Source: an uncultured Pseudocitrobacter sp. (GTDB lineage Bacteria; Pseudomonadota; Gammaproteobacteria; Enterobacterales; Enterobacteriaceae). From it: a stretch of DNA of 32,752 bases. The first letter of the stretch is position 1, and every line of letters starts with the position of its first letter. Of the stretch, positions 7,085 through 14,623 are shown in pieces. A program made the translations under genes and the position numbers. A model generated the notes under the pieces. It had not been told where the DNA came from. It saw nothing but the letters and a program-made list of their open reading frames with translations, and ran no database searches. The stretch spans positions 1 to 32,752 of the forward strand of contig CAJYVI010000062.1 in the NCBI GenBank assembly GCA_913778145.1, given 5' to 3'.

Positions 7085-7951
7085 CTACTCGACAGTAATC
7101 AACATAATTGTTGATCCTGAGAATTCTCCTGCTTCAGGTGTGCCATTGGTACGCAGACGAGACTTCACGCTGACCTCTGTCTGGCTATTTACATCAAGAG
7201 TGAAACCGGTCGTCCCCAGTACATTGTCATTAAGATAGAGCTCAGAATAGAGGCTGCCATCGGCGCGCAAATCCACTTCATTTGCGGAATAGATGTAGAG
7301 TTTTAACGTCTGCGCCGTCGTGCAGCTAATGCTGACATTCTCGCTGGCTTCATGACCTTCAAGTTCACGTCTTGAAAGCGTGCCATGATCGAGCGTCAGG
7401 ACATCCTGATCAAAATCGCAGGAACCGCTGGGTGCAGGGGCTACGCCGCAGATACTGCCAGGGAGCATTGGGTGTCCCTGAAATGCGGTCTGATTAACCT
7501 CTGAAGTGTTGGTCCCAAGGTTTTTGCCCGCGGCATAAAATATCCCCACACACTCTTCCGTTGCGACTGTATTCGCCTTGTGGTTGGTTGTTGAAGAAAA
7601 TGGAAGTGAGAATATTGCTTTAAACTCTTTGGCTACCTCCCCCATTGTTTCTGACTCGATCAGAAATGGATAAGCTCCCGCCCCCCAGGAACGAACAATC
7701 CCACTTCCTGATGTGCCAGCAGCATCATGTCGATGCCCGATAAAAAAGGTACAGGCGGTTAAGCCGTAGCAAGGGTTTGGCGTTGAATCAGTCTCATCCC
7801 AGTCAGCAATAGTAAAGGTGTAGTCATAACAATAGGTTTGCGTAGCAGAGCAGGTGCTCAAACTATCAATCCAGCTCCAAATCGACGCCGAAGTGACATG
7901 ACTAAAAGAAAGCCCACCCAGTAAAATCACAATGTAAATCAATCGTTTCAT
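7085..7951 (-). CDS. Tip adhesin, MrpH-like (pi-type fimbria)
   Basis: 288 residues with a signal peptide (about 1-22). It is a two-domain fimbrial adhesin: an N-terminal receptor-binding domain (about 23-172) and a C-terminal pilin-like domain (about 178-288) with Cys178 and Cys210. The N-terminal domain shares the landmarks NPCYG, His-x-His (GHRH, His73 and His75), a third histidine (His124 in TTNHK), ECVGIFY and LPGSICGVAP with Proteus MrpH, whose binding depends on a zinc ion held by three histidines. No pilin subunit follows, as expected for the tip subunit at the end of a Pap/MR/P-type operon. The receptor is unknown. A GGAAG ribosome site precedes the ATG. Confidence 0.83.
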   Translation of the reverse strand: MKRLIYIVILLGGLSFSHVTSASIWSWIDSLSTCSATQTYCYDYTFTIADWDETDSTPNPCYGLTACTFFIGHRHDAAGTSGSGIVRSWGAGAYPFLIESETMGEVAKEFKAIFSLPFSSTTNHKANTVATEECVGIFYAAGKNLGTNTSEVNQTAFQGHPMLPGSICGVAPAPSGSCDFDQDVLTLDHGTLSRRELEGHEASENVSISCTTAQTLKLYIYSANEVDLRADGSLYSELYLNDNVLGTTGFTLDVNSQTEVSVKSRLRTNGTPEAGEFSGSTIMLITVE

Positions 7952-7963
7952 CGGATACTTCCT

Positions 7964-8437
7964 TTACTGGTATTGAATTTTTAGCGTGGCGGACGCTGAG
8001 AAAACGCCTGTTTCCACCTCGCTATCGTCACTTTTTACCGGAGCCGCCTGTAATTGCGGGATCTCCGGCCATGTGAAGGGAGTCCAGGATTTCAACGGCA
8101 TCGCCTCGCCGTTCATGTAGATCTTGATCCCCAGCCCTTCCCGGTCCGTTGCCAGATAATCGTCGCTAAAGGAGGTGGCGGTACCTTCAAACTGCATTTC
8201 GAGATCGTTCGACACGAGATCTTCACACGACAGGGTGTAATCAATACTTTTCATAAAGTTCTCCCCGTTTATCTCACGCGATTGTAGGTTGCTGCCGAAG
8301 TCGACGTTGATCGTCTCGCCGTTATTAATTTCACAGACGCCATCCACCAGCACACCGGTCACATTCACCGTCAACGCCGCCTGAGCAGATGGCATCAACA
8401 ACGCTGCCGCCAGCAGAGCTAAAAAGTATCTAGTCAT
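7964..8437 (-). CDS. Minor pilin subunit (PapE/F or MrpF/G-like)
   Basis: 157 residues with a signal peptide ending at about LLMPSAQA. The N-terminal donor strand LTVNVTGVLVDG is followed by Cys32 (DGVCEI) and Cys64 (LSCED), the pilin disulfide pair, and the C-terminus is the beta strand SATLKIQYQ. It probably forms part of the thin tip fibre or is an adaptor to the adhesin. I start it at the ATG at 8437, which gives a clean signal peptide and overlaps the upstream stop by 8 bp. A longer in-frame reading to 8581 would add a non-secretory N-terminus and is rejected. Confidence 0.8.
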   Translation of the reverse strand: MTRYFLALLAAALLMPSAQAALTVNVTGVLVDGVCEINNGETINVDFGSNLQSREINGENFMKSIDYTLSCEDLVSNDLEMQFEGTATSFSDDYLATDREGLGIKIYMNGEAMPLKSWTPFTWPEIPQLQAAPVKSDDSEVETGVFSASATLKIQYQ

Positions 8438-9014
8438 AATTAAGCCTGAAGTGAATAAGCGCATGCCAGGCTCCCGCCACCAGTGGCGAAGCCGTGCGTT
8501 CCGGCGCGATATAGTAGAAGAGCTGATTGTCGCCAGACTCCAGCAATAACGGCTGACCCTCACCGCCCAAACGAATGTCACGGTGATAACGATCCGTCAT
8601 CCGCAACGCCATACCCTGCGTCCCATTAACCCGAATCAGACCGGGATTCATCGGTTCTGAGGGCGCAACAAACGTCGCGGTGACGGAAGGTTGATCGCGG
8701 CTCCACAACAGGTTTCCGCTCCACGCATCACGCAGCGAACTCGGCGATGGCAGACAATCTTCCAGCCGAATTTCAACGCGGACAGGTGTGCCCTGATCGC
8801 CTGGCTTTTTCAGCGACGCGGTCGGGATCGTCCCCATATCCACTTCCTGCCAGCTCGAGGCCATCGCCAGGCGACAAGCGCTCTCGGTAAGCGCTCCGTG
8901 TACATGCAGCAGCCCGTATTCGCCATCAACCAGCTGCGGTTCCTGCGCATGAACCAGGCCCGCGGCCATCATCCATGCCAGAACGCCACCGACGGTGAAG
9001 ATTGCAGTTTTCAT
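8430..9014 (-). CDS. Minor pilin subunit (PapK/MrpE-like)
   Basis: 194 residues with a signal peptide (about 1-23, ending GLVHA). A donor strand around GLLHVHGALTESACR, a cysteine pair (ESACR and EDCLP) and a C-terminal strand ALIHFRLNYD identify a chaperone-usher pilin. The position directly after the chaperone gene matches PapJ/PapK and MrpE. AGGAGG before the ATG is strong, so the chaperone-to-subunit boundary is well translated. The exact role in the tip fibre cannot be read from the sequence. Confidence 0.8.
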   Translation of the reverse strand: MKTAIFTVGGVLAWMMAAGLVHAQEPQLVDGEYGLLHVHGALTESACRLAMASSWQEVDMGTIPTASLKKPGDQGTPVRVEIRLEDCLPSPSSLRDAWSGNLLWSRDQPSVTATFVAPSEPMNPGLIRVNGTQGMALRMTDRYHRDIRLGGEGQPLLLESGDNQLFYYIAPERTASPLVAGAWHALIHFRLNYD

Positions 9015-9032
9015 CCAGCCTCCTCTTTCCGC

Positions 9033-9788
9033 TTACTTTTTCTTTTCCTGAGGCACCGCTTTGCACGCGCCGCCGTTGCAGTTAAAGACCAGCTTTGCCC
9101 TGCCACCGAAATCATTCACGTAGGTCAGAACCGGCGCACCGCCCAGTTCCGATGCTGATGGCGCCAAATCAATCTGCCCTTTCGGTTCGACCATCACCGG
9201 CTTAAAGCCCGCTGCCGCTTTCCCCGTTAACGTCGAAGACGCATTAACCAGCGAAATGTAATAAGGGGTTGGGTTATTGACGCGATACTTATCGCCAGCG
9301 CGCGTCAGCGTCACCTGCTCCTGGAACGGCGTCGCATAGTCCGCGCGTTTCACTTCGATAGCTTCCGGGCGGTAAAACAGTTTGATACGTGTCTGTAGCG
9401 CCAGTTGAAGCGTGTTCGGCTTGCTACTCTTCGGAGGGATCTCACGCAGGTTGAAATAGAACAGCGATTCGCGATCCTGCGGCAAACGATGGACAGACGC
9501 CGTCGACTGCACTTTCAACTGGCTCTGCTCGCCAGGCTCAATGCGTTGTACGGGGGGCAACAGCACCAGCGGATCGGTGATCTTTTTCCCCTGAGGATCC
9601 TCAATCCATCCCTGCGCCAGATAAGGCAAGGTTTTGTTCTCGTTAGTAATGCGCAGGCTGACCGATTTGGCCGCGCCGTCAAAAATAACGCGGGTACGAT
9701 CCAGGGAGACCGCCGCCGTTGCGCTTTGCGTCAGGCCAGCCAGTATCAGCGTCGTGATGGCGATTGCAGAAGATCGAACAATAGTCAT
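9033..9788 (-). CDS. Periplasmic fimbrial chaperone, PapD/MrpD-like
   Basis: 251 residues with a signal peptide (about 1-26). It has two Ig-like domains. The pilin-anchoring residues are Arg32 (start of strand A1, DRTRVIF) and Lys136 (QTRIKLFYRP), equivalent to PapD Arg8 and Lys112. The QDRESLFYFNLREIPPK segment is almost identical to PapD as I remember it, and the C-terminal pair Cys237/Cys242 corresponds to the PapD disulfide. These features place it in the FGS pi-clade. It captures secreted subunits and delivers them to the usher encoded 31 bp upstream. Confidence 0.93.
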   Translation of the reverse strand: MTIVRSSAIAITTLILAGLTQSATAAVSLDRTRVIFDGAAKSVSLRITNENKTLPYLAQGWIEDPQGKKITDPLVLLPPVQRIEPGEQSQLKVQSTASVHRLPQDRESLFYFNLREIPPKSSKPNTLQLALQTRIKLFYRPEAIEVKRADYATPFQEQVTLTRAGDKYRVNNPTPYYISLVNASSTLTGKAAAGFKPVMVEPKGQIDLAPSASELGGAPVLTYVNDFGGRAKLVFNCNGGACKAVPQEKKK

Positions 9789-9819
9789 GTCAGTAAACTC
9801 GTCTCTTAGTCAGGCCGAT

Positions 9820-12309
9820 TCATTCCGGCGCACAGGTTAAAAGCAGGTTATCCAGCACCTGCGGCAGAACAGGCGGCATCTGCACTACGCAGCGGGTTTT
9901 GCCATCCCATTTCACACTCATTTTTCCGTTCGGGCTGATGCCACTCAGCCAGACGCTACCTTCGTCATTGACCACCCCAGTCTCCTGATTTTTGTCATTC
10001 ACCACGGACGCGCCAAACGGCGGGAAACTGCCATTCGCTTTGCGAATAAAGGCCATCGCTTTACCCCCGGCAATCACATCAAACTGGCGGTAGCCAATCG
10101 CGCCCTCGGTCAGCGTGGCCTGAGACACAGAGCGCGTCACATCGGCGTTTTCCGCGAGCTTATCGACATCAATACGAATCGGATTTCGGTAGTAGCTGTT
10201 CACATCGGCAATCACCGCCTTACCAAAACGGTTGGTTTTCACCGACGCGCCAAACCCTTTCACCGGCACGTCGCTGACGCCTGAGGTGTCCACGAGCACG
10301 CGGCTGCCGCCACGGGCGTTGGAGCGGTGCGCGGCGGCACCTTCCGTTGTTGCCGTCAGGCCGCCGGTTACCGTCATTCCCAGCCCGCTGTAGCTGCCGG
10401 ACTGATAGCTGGCATTGGCCTGAACCTGCGCGCTGTCACCCTGCCAGGTGTAATAGCCATAAGCCGTTGGGCCGCTGCGCGATAAGCCGCTGCTGACCTG
10501 GTAACTGTTATGCTCATCAAGGCGACCGTAATAGCTCACGCGGTGAGTGTTGTCGGTGCGGTTAACCGTCGCGCCGTAGCTGATGGACGCACCATCGCCA
10601 AACGGCATCGACAGGGAGATGTAAGCGCCATCATCTTTCTGCGAGTAGTATTCGCTGCGATAGACGGACAGAGAGACGCTCATGTTTTTGATCGGGCCAA
10701 TATCGACATAGCGTGACAGCGACAAACTCAGGCGATCGTTATCGGCGCTATTCCAGTAAGTCTGGTGGCTGTAGTTGAGGTAGGCCGTTAACCCCACATC
10801 GCGAAAACGCTGATTAAAGGAGACGGTGTATTTCTCTTTGGGGCTATGCGTCACGCCGCTGCCATAGCGGGCATCGAGATACTCCGACATGCTCATAAAG
10901 TCGCGCTCAGAGAAGCGATACCCGGCGAAGGTGACCTGGCTGTCGTAGTCATCAAACGTTTTCGAGTAGCTGACGCGGTATGAGGTTCCGGTCATCACGC
11001 CATCCGAAGGCAGCGAGGCGCGTGATTGCGTGACATCCGCCGCGATCGCTCCCAGCAGATAGAGATCGCGACCGATCCCCATCGACAGCGCGTTATAGTC
11101 GCCGCCAATGATTGAACCGCCATAGAGGGTCCAGCCGTTGGCAATCCCCCACGAGGCTTCACCCGACGAGAAGAGCGGCCCCTGCATACTATGTTCCCAT
11201 TCGGACGGTTTCCCCATCGCCAGCTTATAGCGCACCGCGCCCGGACGCGTCAGATAGGGAACGGAAGCCGTGCTGACCTGGAAAACCTGCACGCTGCCGT
11301 CGAGTTCTTCAACGCGTACATCCAGCGTACCGGAGACGGCATCATTGAGCTCCTGAATACGAAATGGCCCGGCGGCAACCTGCGTTTCATACAACACGCG
11401 GCCCTGCTGGCTGATAACCACCTTCCCGCCCGAGCGCGACACGCCGGTCACTTCCGGCGCATAACCGCGCAGGCTGGGCGGCAGCATGCTCAGATCAGAG
11501 TTGAGACTGACGCCGCTGAAGCGGAAGGTGTCAAAAATATCCGAGCTGAGGTAATCCTCGCCCATGGTGAGTTTTGCTTTCAGCGATGGAATGGCACGAT
11601 AGAGGTAATAGCGGCTAAAGGTAAAATCTTTATCCGTGTAGCCGCTACGGCGATTCCAGTTCATCTGCCAGTCGGCGCGCGCGCGCCACGGCCCGAGGTT
11701 GGCGCCAAAGACGCCGGTTCCGCTCAGGTTCTGGCTATCGGCACTATTATTTGAGTGCTGGGTCTGGAAATTGAGATTGTAGTCGGCAATCAGCCCGGCG
11801 ATCCCGTCATCCCAGCGCGAAGGCGGATCCCAGTTTGGCGCGGTAAATTCGATATACGCCTGCGGAATAGAGAGATAGAGTGTGTCCTTAGAAAGGTCGA
11901 CGCGAATTTCCATCCCGTGCAGGCTGTTTGTATCCAGGCACTGCCCTTCGCGTAACCAGCGCAGTTCACTGAGCGTGCTGCTTTTAAGGTTAAGGCGCGA
12001 AACCTGATCTGGCGTCAGGCAAATCAGGCTGTTTTTTCCGTCGTCGCCGTCGGCATACACCACAATCGACTCTTCACGCAGAATGTCCTTATTCACCATA
12101 ATCGTGAAGGTGTATTCCCCTGGCATCACGTAGCCACGACGTGAAAAGTGGCTCAGATCGATATTGTTTTTATCCTGAGTATCCAGCACGTCAGTATTAA
12201 ACTGAATCTCATCTTCCGCCCAGACAGAAACCGGGATCATCAGTAAAAATATGGCGGCACTGAGCGCTGAACGCTTAAAAGGCTTTTTTCTAATAAAAGG
12301 TGTCTTCAT
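9820..12309 (-). CDS. Outer-membrane fimbrial usher, PapC/MrpC-like
   Basis: 829 residues, the usual usher length. After a signal peptide (about 1-31) come the periplasmic N-domain (FNTDVLD and the SHFSRRGYVMPGEYTFTI chaperone-docking segment, with a cysteine pair at ICLTPD and GQCLD), a 24-strand barrel with plug (SLRGYAPEVTGVSRSGGKV, GPFRIQELND), and two C-terminal domains ending in a conserved cysteine pair (TRCVVQ and LLTCAPE). The NARGGSRVLVDTSGV and PVLPQ motifs fit the pi clade. One nucleotide separates its ATG from the upstream stop, so translation is probably coupled. Its base composition is more GC-rich than the type-3-like usher further right, suggesting a separate origin for the two operons. 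Confidence 0.95.
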   Translation of the reverse strand: MKTPFIRKKPFKRSALSAAIFLLMIPVSVWAEDEIQFNTDVLDTQDKNNIDLSHFSRRGYVMPGEYTFTIMVNKDILREESIVVYADGDDGKNSLICLTPDQVSRLNLKSSTLSELRWLREGQCLDTNSLHGMEIRVDLSKDTLYLSIPQAYIEFTAPNWDPPSRWDDGIAGLIADYNLNFQTQHSNNSADSQNLSGTGVFGANLGPWRARADWQMNWNRRSGYTDKDFTFSRYYLYRAIPSLKAKLTMGEDYLSSDIFDTFRFSGVSLNSDLSMLPPSLRGYAPEVTGVSRSGGKVVISQQGRVLYETQVAAGPFRIQELNDAVSGTLDVRVEELDGSVQVFQVSTASVPYLTRPGAVRYKLAMGKPSEWEHSMQGPLFSSGEASWGIANGWTLYGGSIIGGDYNALSMGIGRDLYLLGAIAADVTQSRASLPSDGVMTGTSYRVSYSKTFDDYDSQVTFAGYRFSERDFMSMSEYLDARYGSGVTHSPKEKYTVSFNQRFRDVGLTAYLNYSHQTYWNSADNDRLSLSLSRYVDIGPIKNMSVSLSVYRSEYYSQKDDGAYISLSMPFGDGASISYGATVNRTDNTHRVSYYGRLDEHNSYQVSSGLSRSGPTAYGYYTWQGDSAQVQANASYQSGSYSGLGMTVTGGLTATTEGAAAHRSNARGGSRVLVDTSGVSDVPVKGFGASVKTNRFGKAVIADVNSYYRNPIRIDVDKLAENADVTRSVSQATLTEGAIGYRQFDVIAGGKAMAFIRKANGSFPPFGASVVNDKNQETGVVNDEGSVWLSGISPNGKMSVKWDGKTRCVVQMPPVLPQVLDNLLLTCAPE

Positions 12310-12310
12310 C

Positions 12311-12865
12311 TCAGTAATAATCCATTCTGAACCGAATTAGGGTCTGATAACTGCCGGACTTCAACGGCTGTCCATTACTGACCAGACGTAGGGTGTAATT
12401 CAGATCCATCATTCCGGGCGTAACTTCCCTGGCCGGAAGCGCAATTCTTGGCTCGGCGAAATGACCTTCACTATCGTGAATAGCAAGTTCAATACCCTCA
12501 GCATCACCGCTAACAGAAAAACGATCGTTTCCGGCCATAGGATCGAACGTAATCTGGTAATACTCAGACTCATATTGGGTTTGCCCTGGTGCAGGCAAAA
12601 GAAGGCAGTTAATCAGACGAACCGTAAATTTTCGTGTCGGTCCATAACCTTTGACGGCAATTTCAGAGACCGGCGTTTCACCCATATCAATAGTTTGATC
12701 GCGGCTATCGAGATCAATCGCGCAAGGGGTATATAACACCTCACCGCGAATAAATACGGTGCCCTCGCCCTGGTTCGCCGCCATCGCCGTGGAACAAAAA
12801 CCGGATAAGAGAAAAAGGAGCGCTTTTGTCGCTGGCTGTAGTGACTGTGTATTTAAATAAATCAT
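12311..12865 (-). CDS. PapH/MrpB-like terminating (anchor) pilin
   Basis: A pilin of 184 residues with a signal sequence ending at about FCSTAMA. It has a donor strand in EGTVFIRGEVLYTPC, the first cysteine in TPCAIDL and the second in LINCLLLP, and ends with LIRFRMDYY. The position between major pilin and usher is that of PapH and MrpB, which end polymerisation and anchor the rod. The start chosen (12865) has a GGGAG ribosome site; an upstream in-frame ATG at 12883 has none. The role is inferred from synteny and length. Confidence 0.8.
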   Translation of the reverse strand: MIYLNTQSLQPATKALLFLLSGFCSTAMAANQGEGTVFIRGEVLYTPCAIDLDSRDQTIDMGETPVSEIAVKGYGPTRKFTVRLINCLLLPAPGQTQYESEYYQITFDPMAGNDRFSVSGDAEGIELAIHDSEGHFAEPRIALPAREVTPGMMDLNYTLRLVSNGQPLKSGSYQTLIRFRMDYY

Positions 12866-12902
12866 TACGCTCCCTTTTCTCATATTCAGCTGAAACTCAT
12901 TT

Positions 12903-12926
12903 CAGGTGGCCCGTTAAGGCCACCTG
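12903..12926 (-). terminator. Stable hairpin after the major pilin gene (attenuator or mRNA stabiliser)
   Basis: CAGGTGGCC (12903-12911) and GGCCACCTG (12918-12926) form a perfect 9-bp stem with a 6-nt loop, 11 bp after the pilin stop. There is no U tract, so it would more likely protect the 3' end of a processed pilin mRNA, as known for papA, than terminate by itself. This fits the need for pilin excess over usher. Confidence 0.6.
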
Positions 12927-12937
12927 CTGGTTCCAAA

Positions 12938-13453
12938 TTATTCGTAAGCCAGAGTCCAGTTGGTTACGCCGGTGAAATCACCTTCGGTCGGCGCTTCGCC
13001 ACCGATGATGTAAGCGGAGTAAGAGAGGGTGTTATCACCGTTGGTGATGGTCTGGCCGGTCGTTGCTTCGCCCAGGGTAATGGTGTTGCTGTCGCCATCG
13101 GTCATCACGATACCGACATCCGTTGCGTTACCGGTTACGCCCAGTACCGCGCCGTCAACGCTGGAGGAAGCGCCGCTGAAGGTGGTAGTAACGGTGTTAG
13201 CCGTATCAACAGAGCAGTTTTCCAGATGGATGTAGAAAGGAACTGGCGTAGAGGTACCGCCGTTTGCTACTGCAGAGCTGGAAACCTGGCCCAGGCTGAT
13301 AGTCTGATCTTCATCACCCGCAGCGATTGAGCACGGCGCATCAATAACGGAACCGGTGAAGGTGACTACGCCGCTACCCTGATCTGCCTGAGCACCAAAT
13401 ACCATTACGCCAGAAGCCAGAACGAAAGCAGAAACAATTTTATTAAGTTTCAT
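12938..13453 (-). CDS. Major pilin, PapA/MrpA-like
   Basis: 171 residues with a signal peptide of about 23 residues (ending GAQA). Mature features are the donor strand SGVVTFTGSVIDAPC, the disulfide Cys41/Cys80, a serine/threonine-rich body and the C-terminal NWTLAYE with the penultimate tyrosine of the beta zipper. DAPCSIAAGDEDQTISLGQV closely follows the MrpA pattern. I choose the ATG at 13453, with AAGGA about ten bases upstream; a TTG at 13462 in frame is too close to that site. It is the first gene of the pi-type operon, facing the long intergenic region. Confidence 0.92.
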   Translation of the reverse strand: MKLNKIVSAFVLASGVMVFGAQADQGSGVVTFTGSVIDAPCSIAAGDEDQTISLGQVSSSAVANGGTSTPVPFYIHLENCSVDTANTVTTTFSGASSSVDGAVLGVTGNATDVGIVMTDGDSNTITLGEATTGQTITNGDNTLSYSAYIIGGEAPTEGDFTGVTNWTLAYE

Positions 13454-13651
13454 AAATAACAATCCTTTTGATTGATCGACACACGAATAAAAGCATTAAT
13501 AAATCGTTCAGAATCTTTCACTCAAACAATTCAACAGCAAGATTCACTCTCCCTGATAAAGTTAAAAGGCTCCCTGCCAATAGATGAAAATATCAGCCTT
13601 AACCCATATGAAAGATTCGCAAACCACAATTGATTAGCGATTTACTAATAC

Positions 13652-13663
13652 ATAAACATCATT
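13652..13663 (+). repeat. 12-bp direct repeat, copy 1 (ATAAACATCATT)
   Basis: The same 12-mer recurs at 14073-14084 on the same strand, 421 bp away, in the same AT-rich context. It may be a regulator half-site used at both promoters. Confidence 0.45.
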
Positions 13664-13774
13664 GATTCGGGTTCACATTAATATCGACAGCCCCGTCTCG
13701 CTGACGTAATAAATTATCGATTAATCTCCAGAAAAAGAAAGGTCAAAAAACACGCAGATTTAAAATGAAATAAC

Positions 13775-13804
13775 AACTCTAAAAAAAGAACTATTGTTAG
13801 AGTT
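13775..13804. repeat. Inverted repeat AACTCTAA / TTAGAGTT
   Basis: An 8-bp perfect inverted repeat (13775-13782 and 13797-13804) with a 14-bp spacer, about 320 bp upstream of the pi-type major pilin. It could be an operator. Confidence 0.4.
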
Positions 13805-13841
13805 AAAAACTGAAATATCGCCATAATTATATTTATTTACT

Positions 13842-13860
13842 TAACAAACACGATTTGTTA
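13842..13860. promoter_or_regulatory. Palindrome TAACAAA-CACGA-TTTGTTA
   Basis: A perfect 7-bp inverted repeat with a 5-bp centre (arms at 13842-13848 and 13854-13860). Size and symmetry suit a dimeric HTH regulator. Its right arm overlaps the next nested palindrome. Confidence 0.45.
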
Positions 13861-13901
13861 GATTTTTATACTTACAATCAATAAAAATGCAGCATCTAAC
13901 A
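13856..13901. repeat. Nested inverted repeat TGTTAGAT...ATCTAACA
   Basis: Outer arms are TGTTAGAT (13856-13863) and ATCTAACA (13894-13901). A second inner pair, TTTTTAT (13863-13869) and ATAAAAA (13881-13887), lies inside. It may be extruded DNA, an RNA hairpin or overlapping operators. Confidence 0.4.
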
Positions 13902-14072
13902 CTTACAAAATCCACATTTTTTTGCCACGAAAAGTACTCAATGTCATCCAGTCCTCCTGCGTATGCACATGGCAGTAGAATGCAAATGACATTTTTTTAG
14001 AATGGAATTTAACATTGAGAGTGGATAGCTTAAGAGGAATATAACGCGGCACGGCATTTAACTTAACAACAT

Positions 14073-14084
14073 ATAAACATCATT
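14073..14084 (+). repeat. 12-bp direct repeat, copy 2 (ATAAACATCATT)
   Basis: An exact copy of the 12-mer at 13652-13663. Confidence 0.45.
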
Positions 14085-14166
14085 AACTAATTTTCATAAC
14101 GCGCTATCTAATCACTTGCCATGAAATATAACAACAGAAAGAGGATGTGAAGGTTCTGAAAAAGTG

Positions 14167-14176
14167 CCGAATTCGG
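14167..14176. promoter_or_regulatory. Perfect 10-bp palindrome CCGAATTCGG
   Basis: A self-complementary site standing out in AT-rich surroundings, about 450 bp upstream of the type-3-like pilin gene. It could be an operator; it may also be chance. Confidence 0.25.
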
Positions 14177-14430
14177 TTACCTTGCATCGATTGTTTATCA
14201 CTTTTAAGAAAAAACACTCGGGTTGATGCAGGGATAATCTCGTTCTTAACGATGCCAGTGTGAAAAGGTCATCGAGCGACGTCTGCCATGCTATTTGTCA
14301 TGCAAATTAAATCTCGCTGATAAAAGAGATGTAGCGCACTTTACATACCGTCATTCATTATCATCAGCCCTGGGTTTCACTCATTAAAATTGCCGCCAGT
14401 TCAATAGAGTCATACTATTTTGTCACCAAA

Positions 14431-14511
14431 TCCGGCGGAAAATACGAAAAAGGTAGTAGATGCAATACCGCTTCGGTTGCCCACTATTACCGGGCAGCAT
14501 TCATCGCCGGA
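14431..14511 (+). promoter_or_regulatory. Potentially structured leader upstream of the type-3-like pilin
   Basis: TCCGGCG (14431-14437) can pair with CGCCGGA (14505-14511). Between them lie two smaller hairpins, ACCG-CTT-CGGT and TGCCC-N9-GGGCA, giving a multi-branched fold. It lies 113 bp before the pilin start. I cannot match it to a known riboswitch, including the GEMM c-di-GMP classes. It could equally be DNA-level structure if transcription starts further downstream. Confidence 0.35.
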
Positions 14512-14623
14512 GAGATTAAACAATCCTGAACGGTTATTTAATCCCTGAAGAGAGGAAGCTGTGCACGTCTTTATCATTGTAATTCGAATGTCCTACTAAA
14601 CAACACAGTAACAGGATACGCAC

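Larger units (their letters stand above)
13454..14623. promoter_or_regulatory. 1.17-kb AT-rich control region between the divergent fimbrial operons
   Basis: No credible coding sequence is present on either strand. It must hold the promoters of both fimbrial operons. I see several perfect inverted repeats (listed separately), a 12-bp direct repeat, one GATC (13474-13477) and many A/T tracts that would favour H-NS. I found no recombinase gene and no long inverted repeats like those flanking the mrp switch. There is also no pair of GATC sites like that of pap. Neither operon shows a convincing full sigma-70 promoter, consistent with activator dependence. Confidence 0.75.

Noticed and set aside
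8438-8581. N-terminal extension of the minor pilin at 7964
   Set aside because: It overlaps the upstream pilin gene, reads as non-secretory sequence and lacks a ribosome site; the ATG at 8437 gives a proper signal peptide.
13968-14290. Inverted 8-mers CATGGCAG (13968) and CTGCCATG (14283)
   Set aside because: The flanks do not extend the match and the spacing is over 300 bp; chance is likely.
14425-14520. GEMM (c-di-GMP) riboswitch upstream of the type-3-like pilin
   Set aside because: The conserved core of the known classes is not present, so I report only an unassigned fold.
13454-14623. Invertible phase-variation element as in mrp or fim
   Set aside because: No recombinase gene is present in the window and I found no inverted repeats of about 20 bp; the ones seen are 7-8 bp and close together.
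13454-14623. Pap-type Dam/Lrp switch
   Set aside because: Only one GATC (13474-13477) was found, not the required pair, and no PapI- or PapB-like gene is present.
14300-14623. MrkH-type activator box (TATCAA) before the type-3-like pilin
   Set aside because: No copy on either strand, and no PilZ protein gene in the window.
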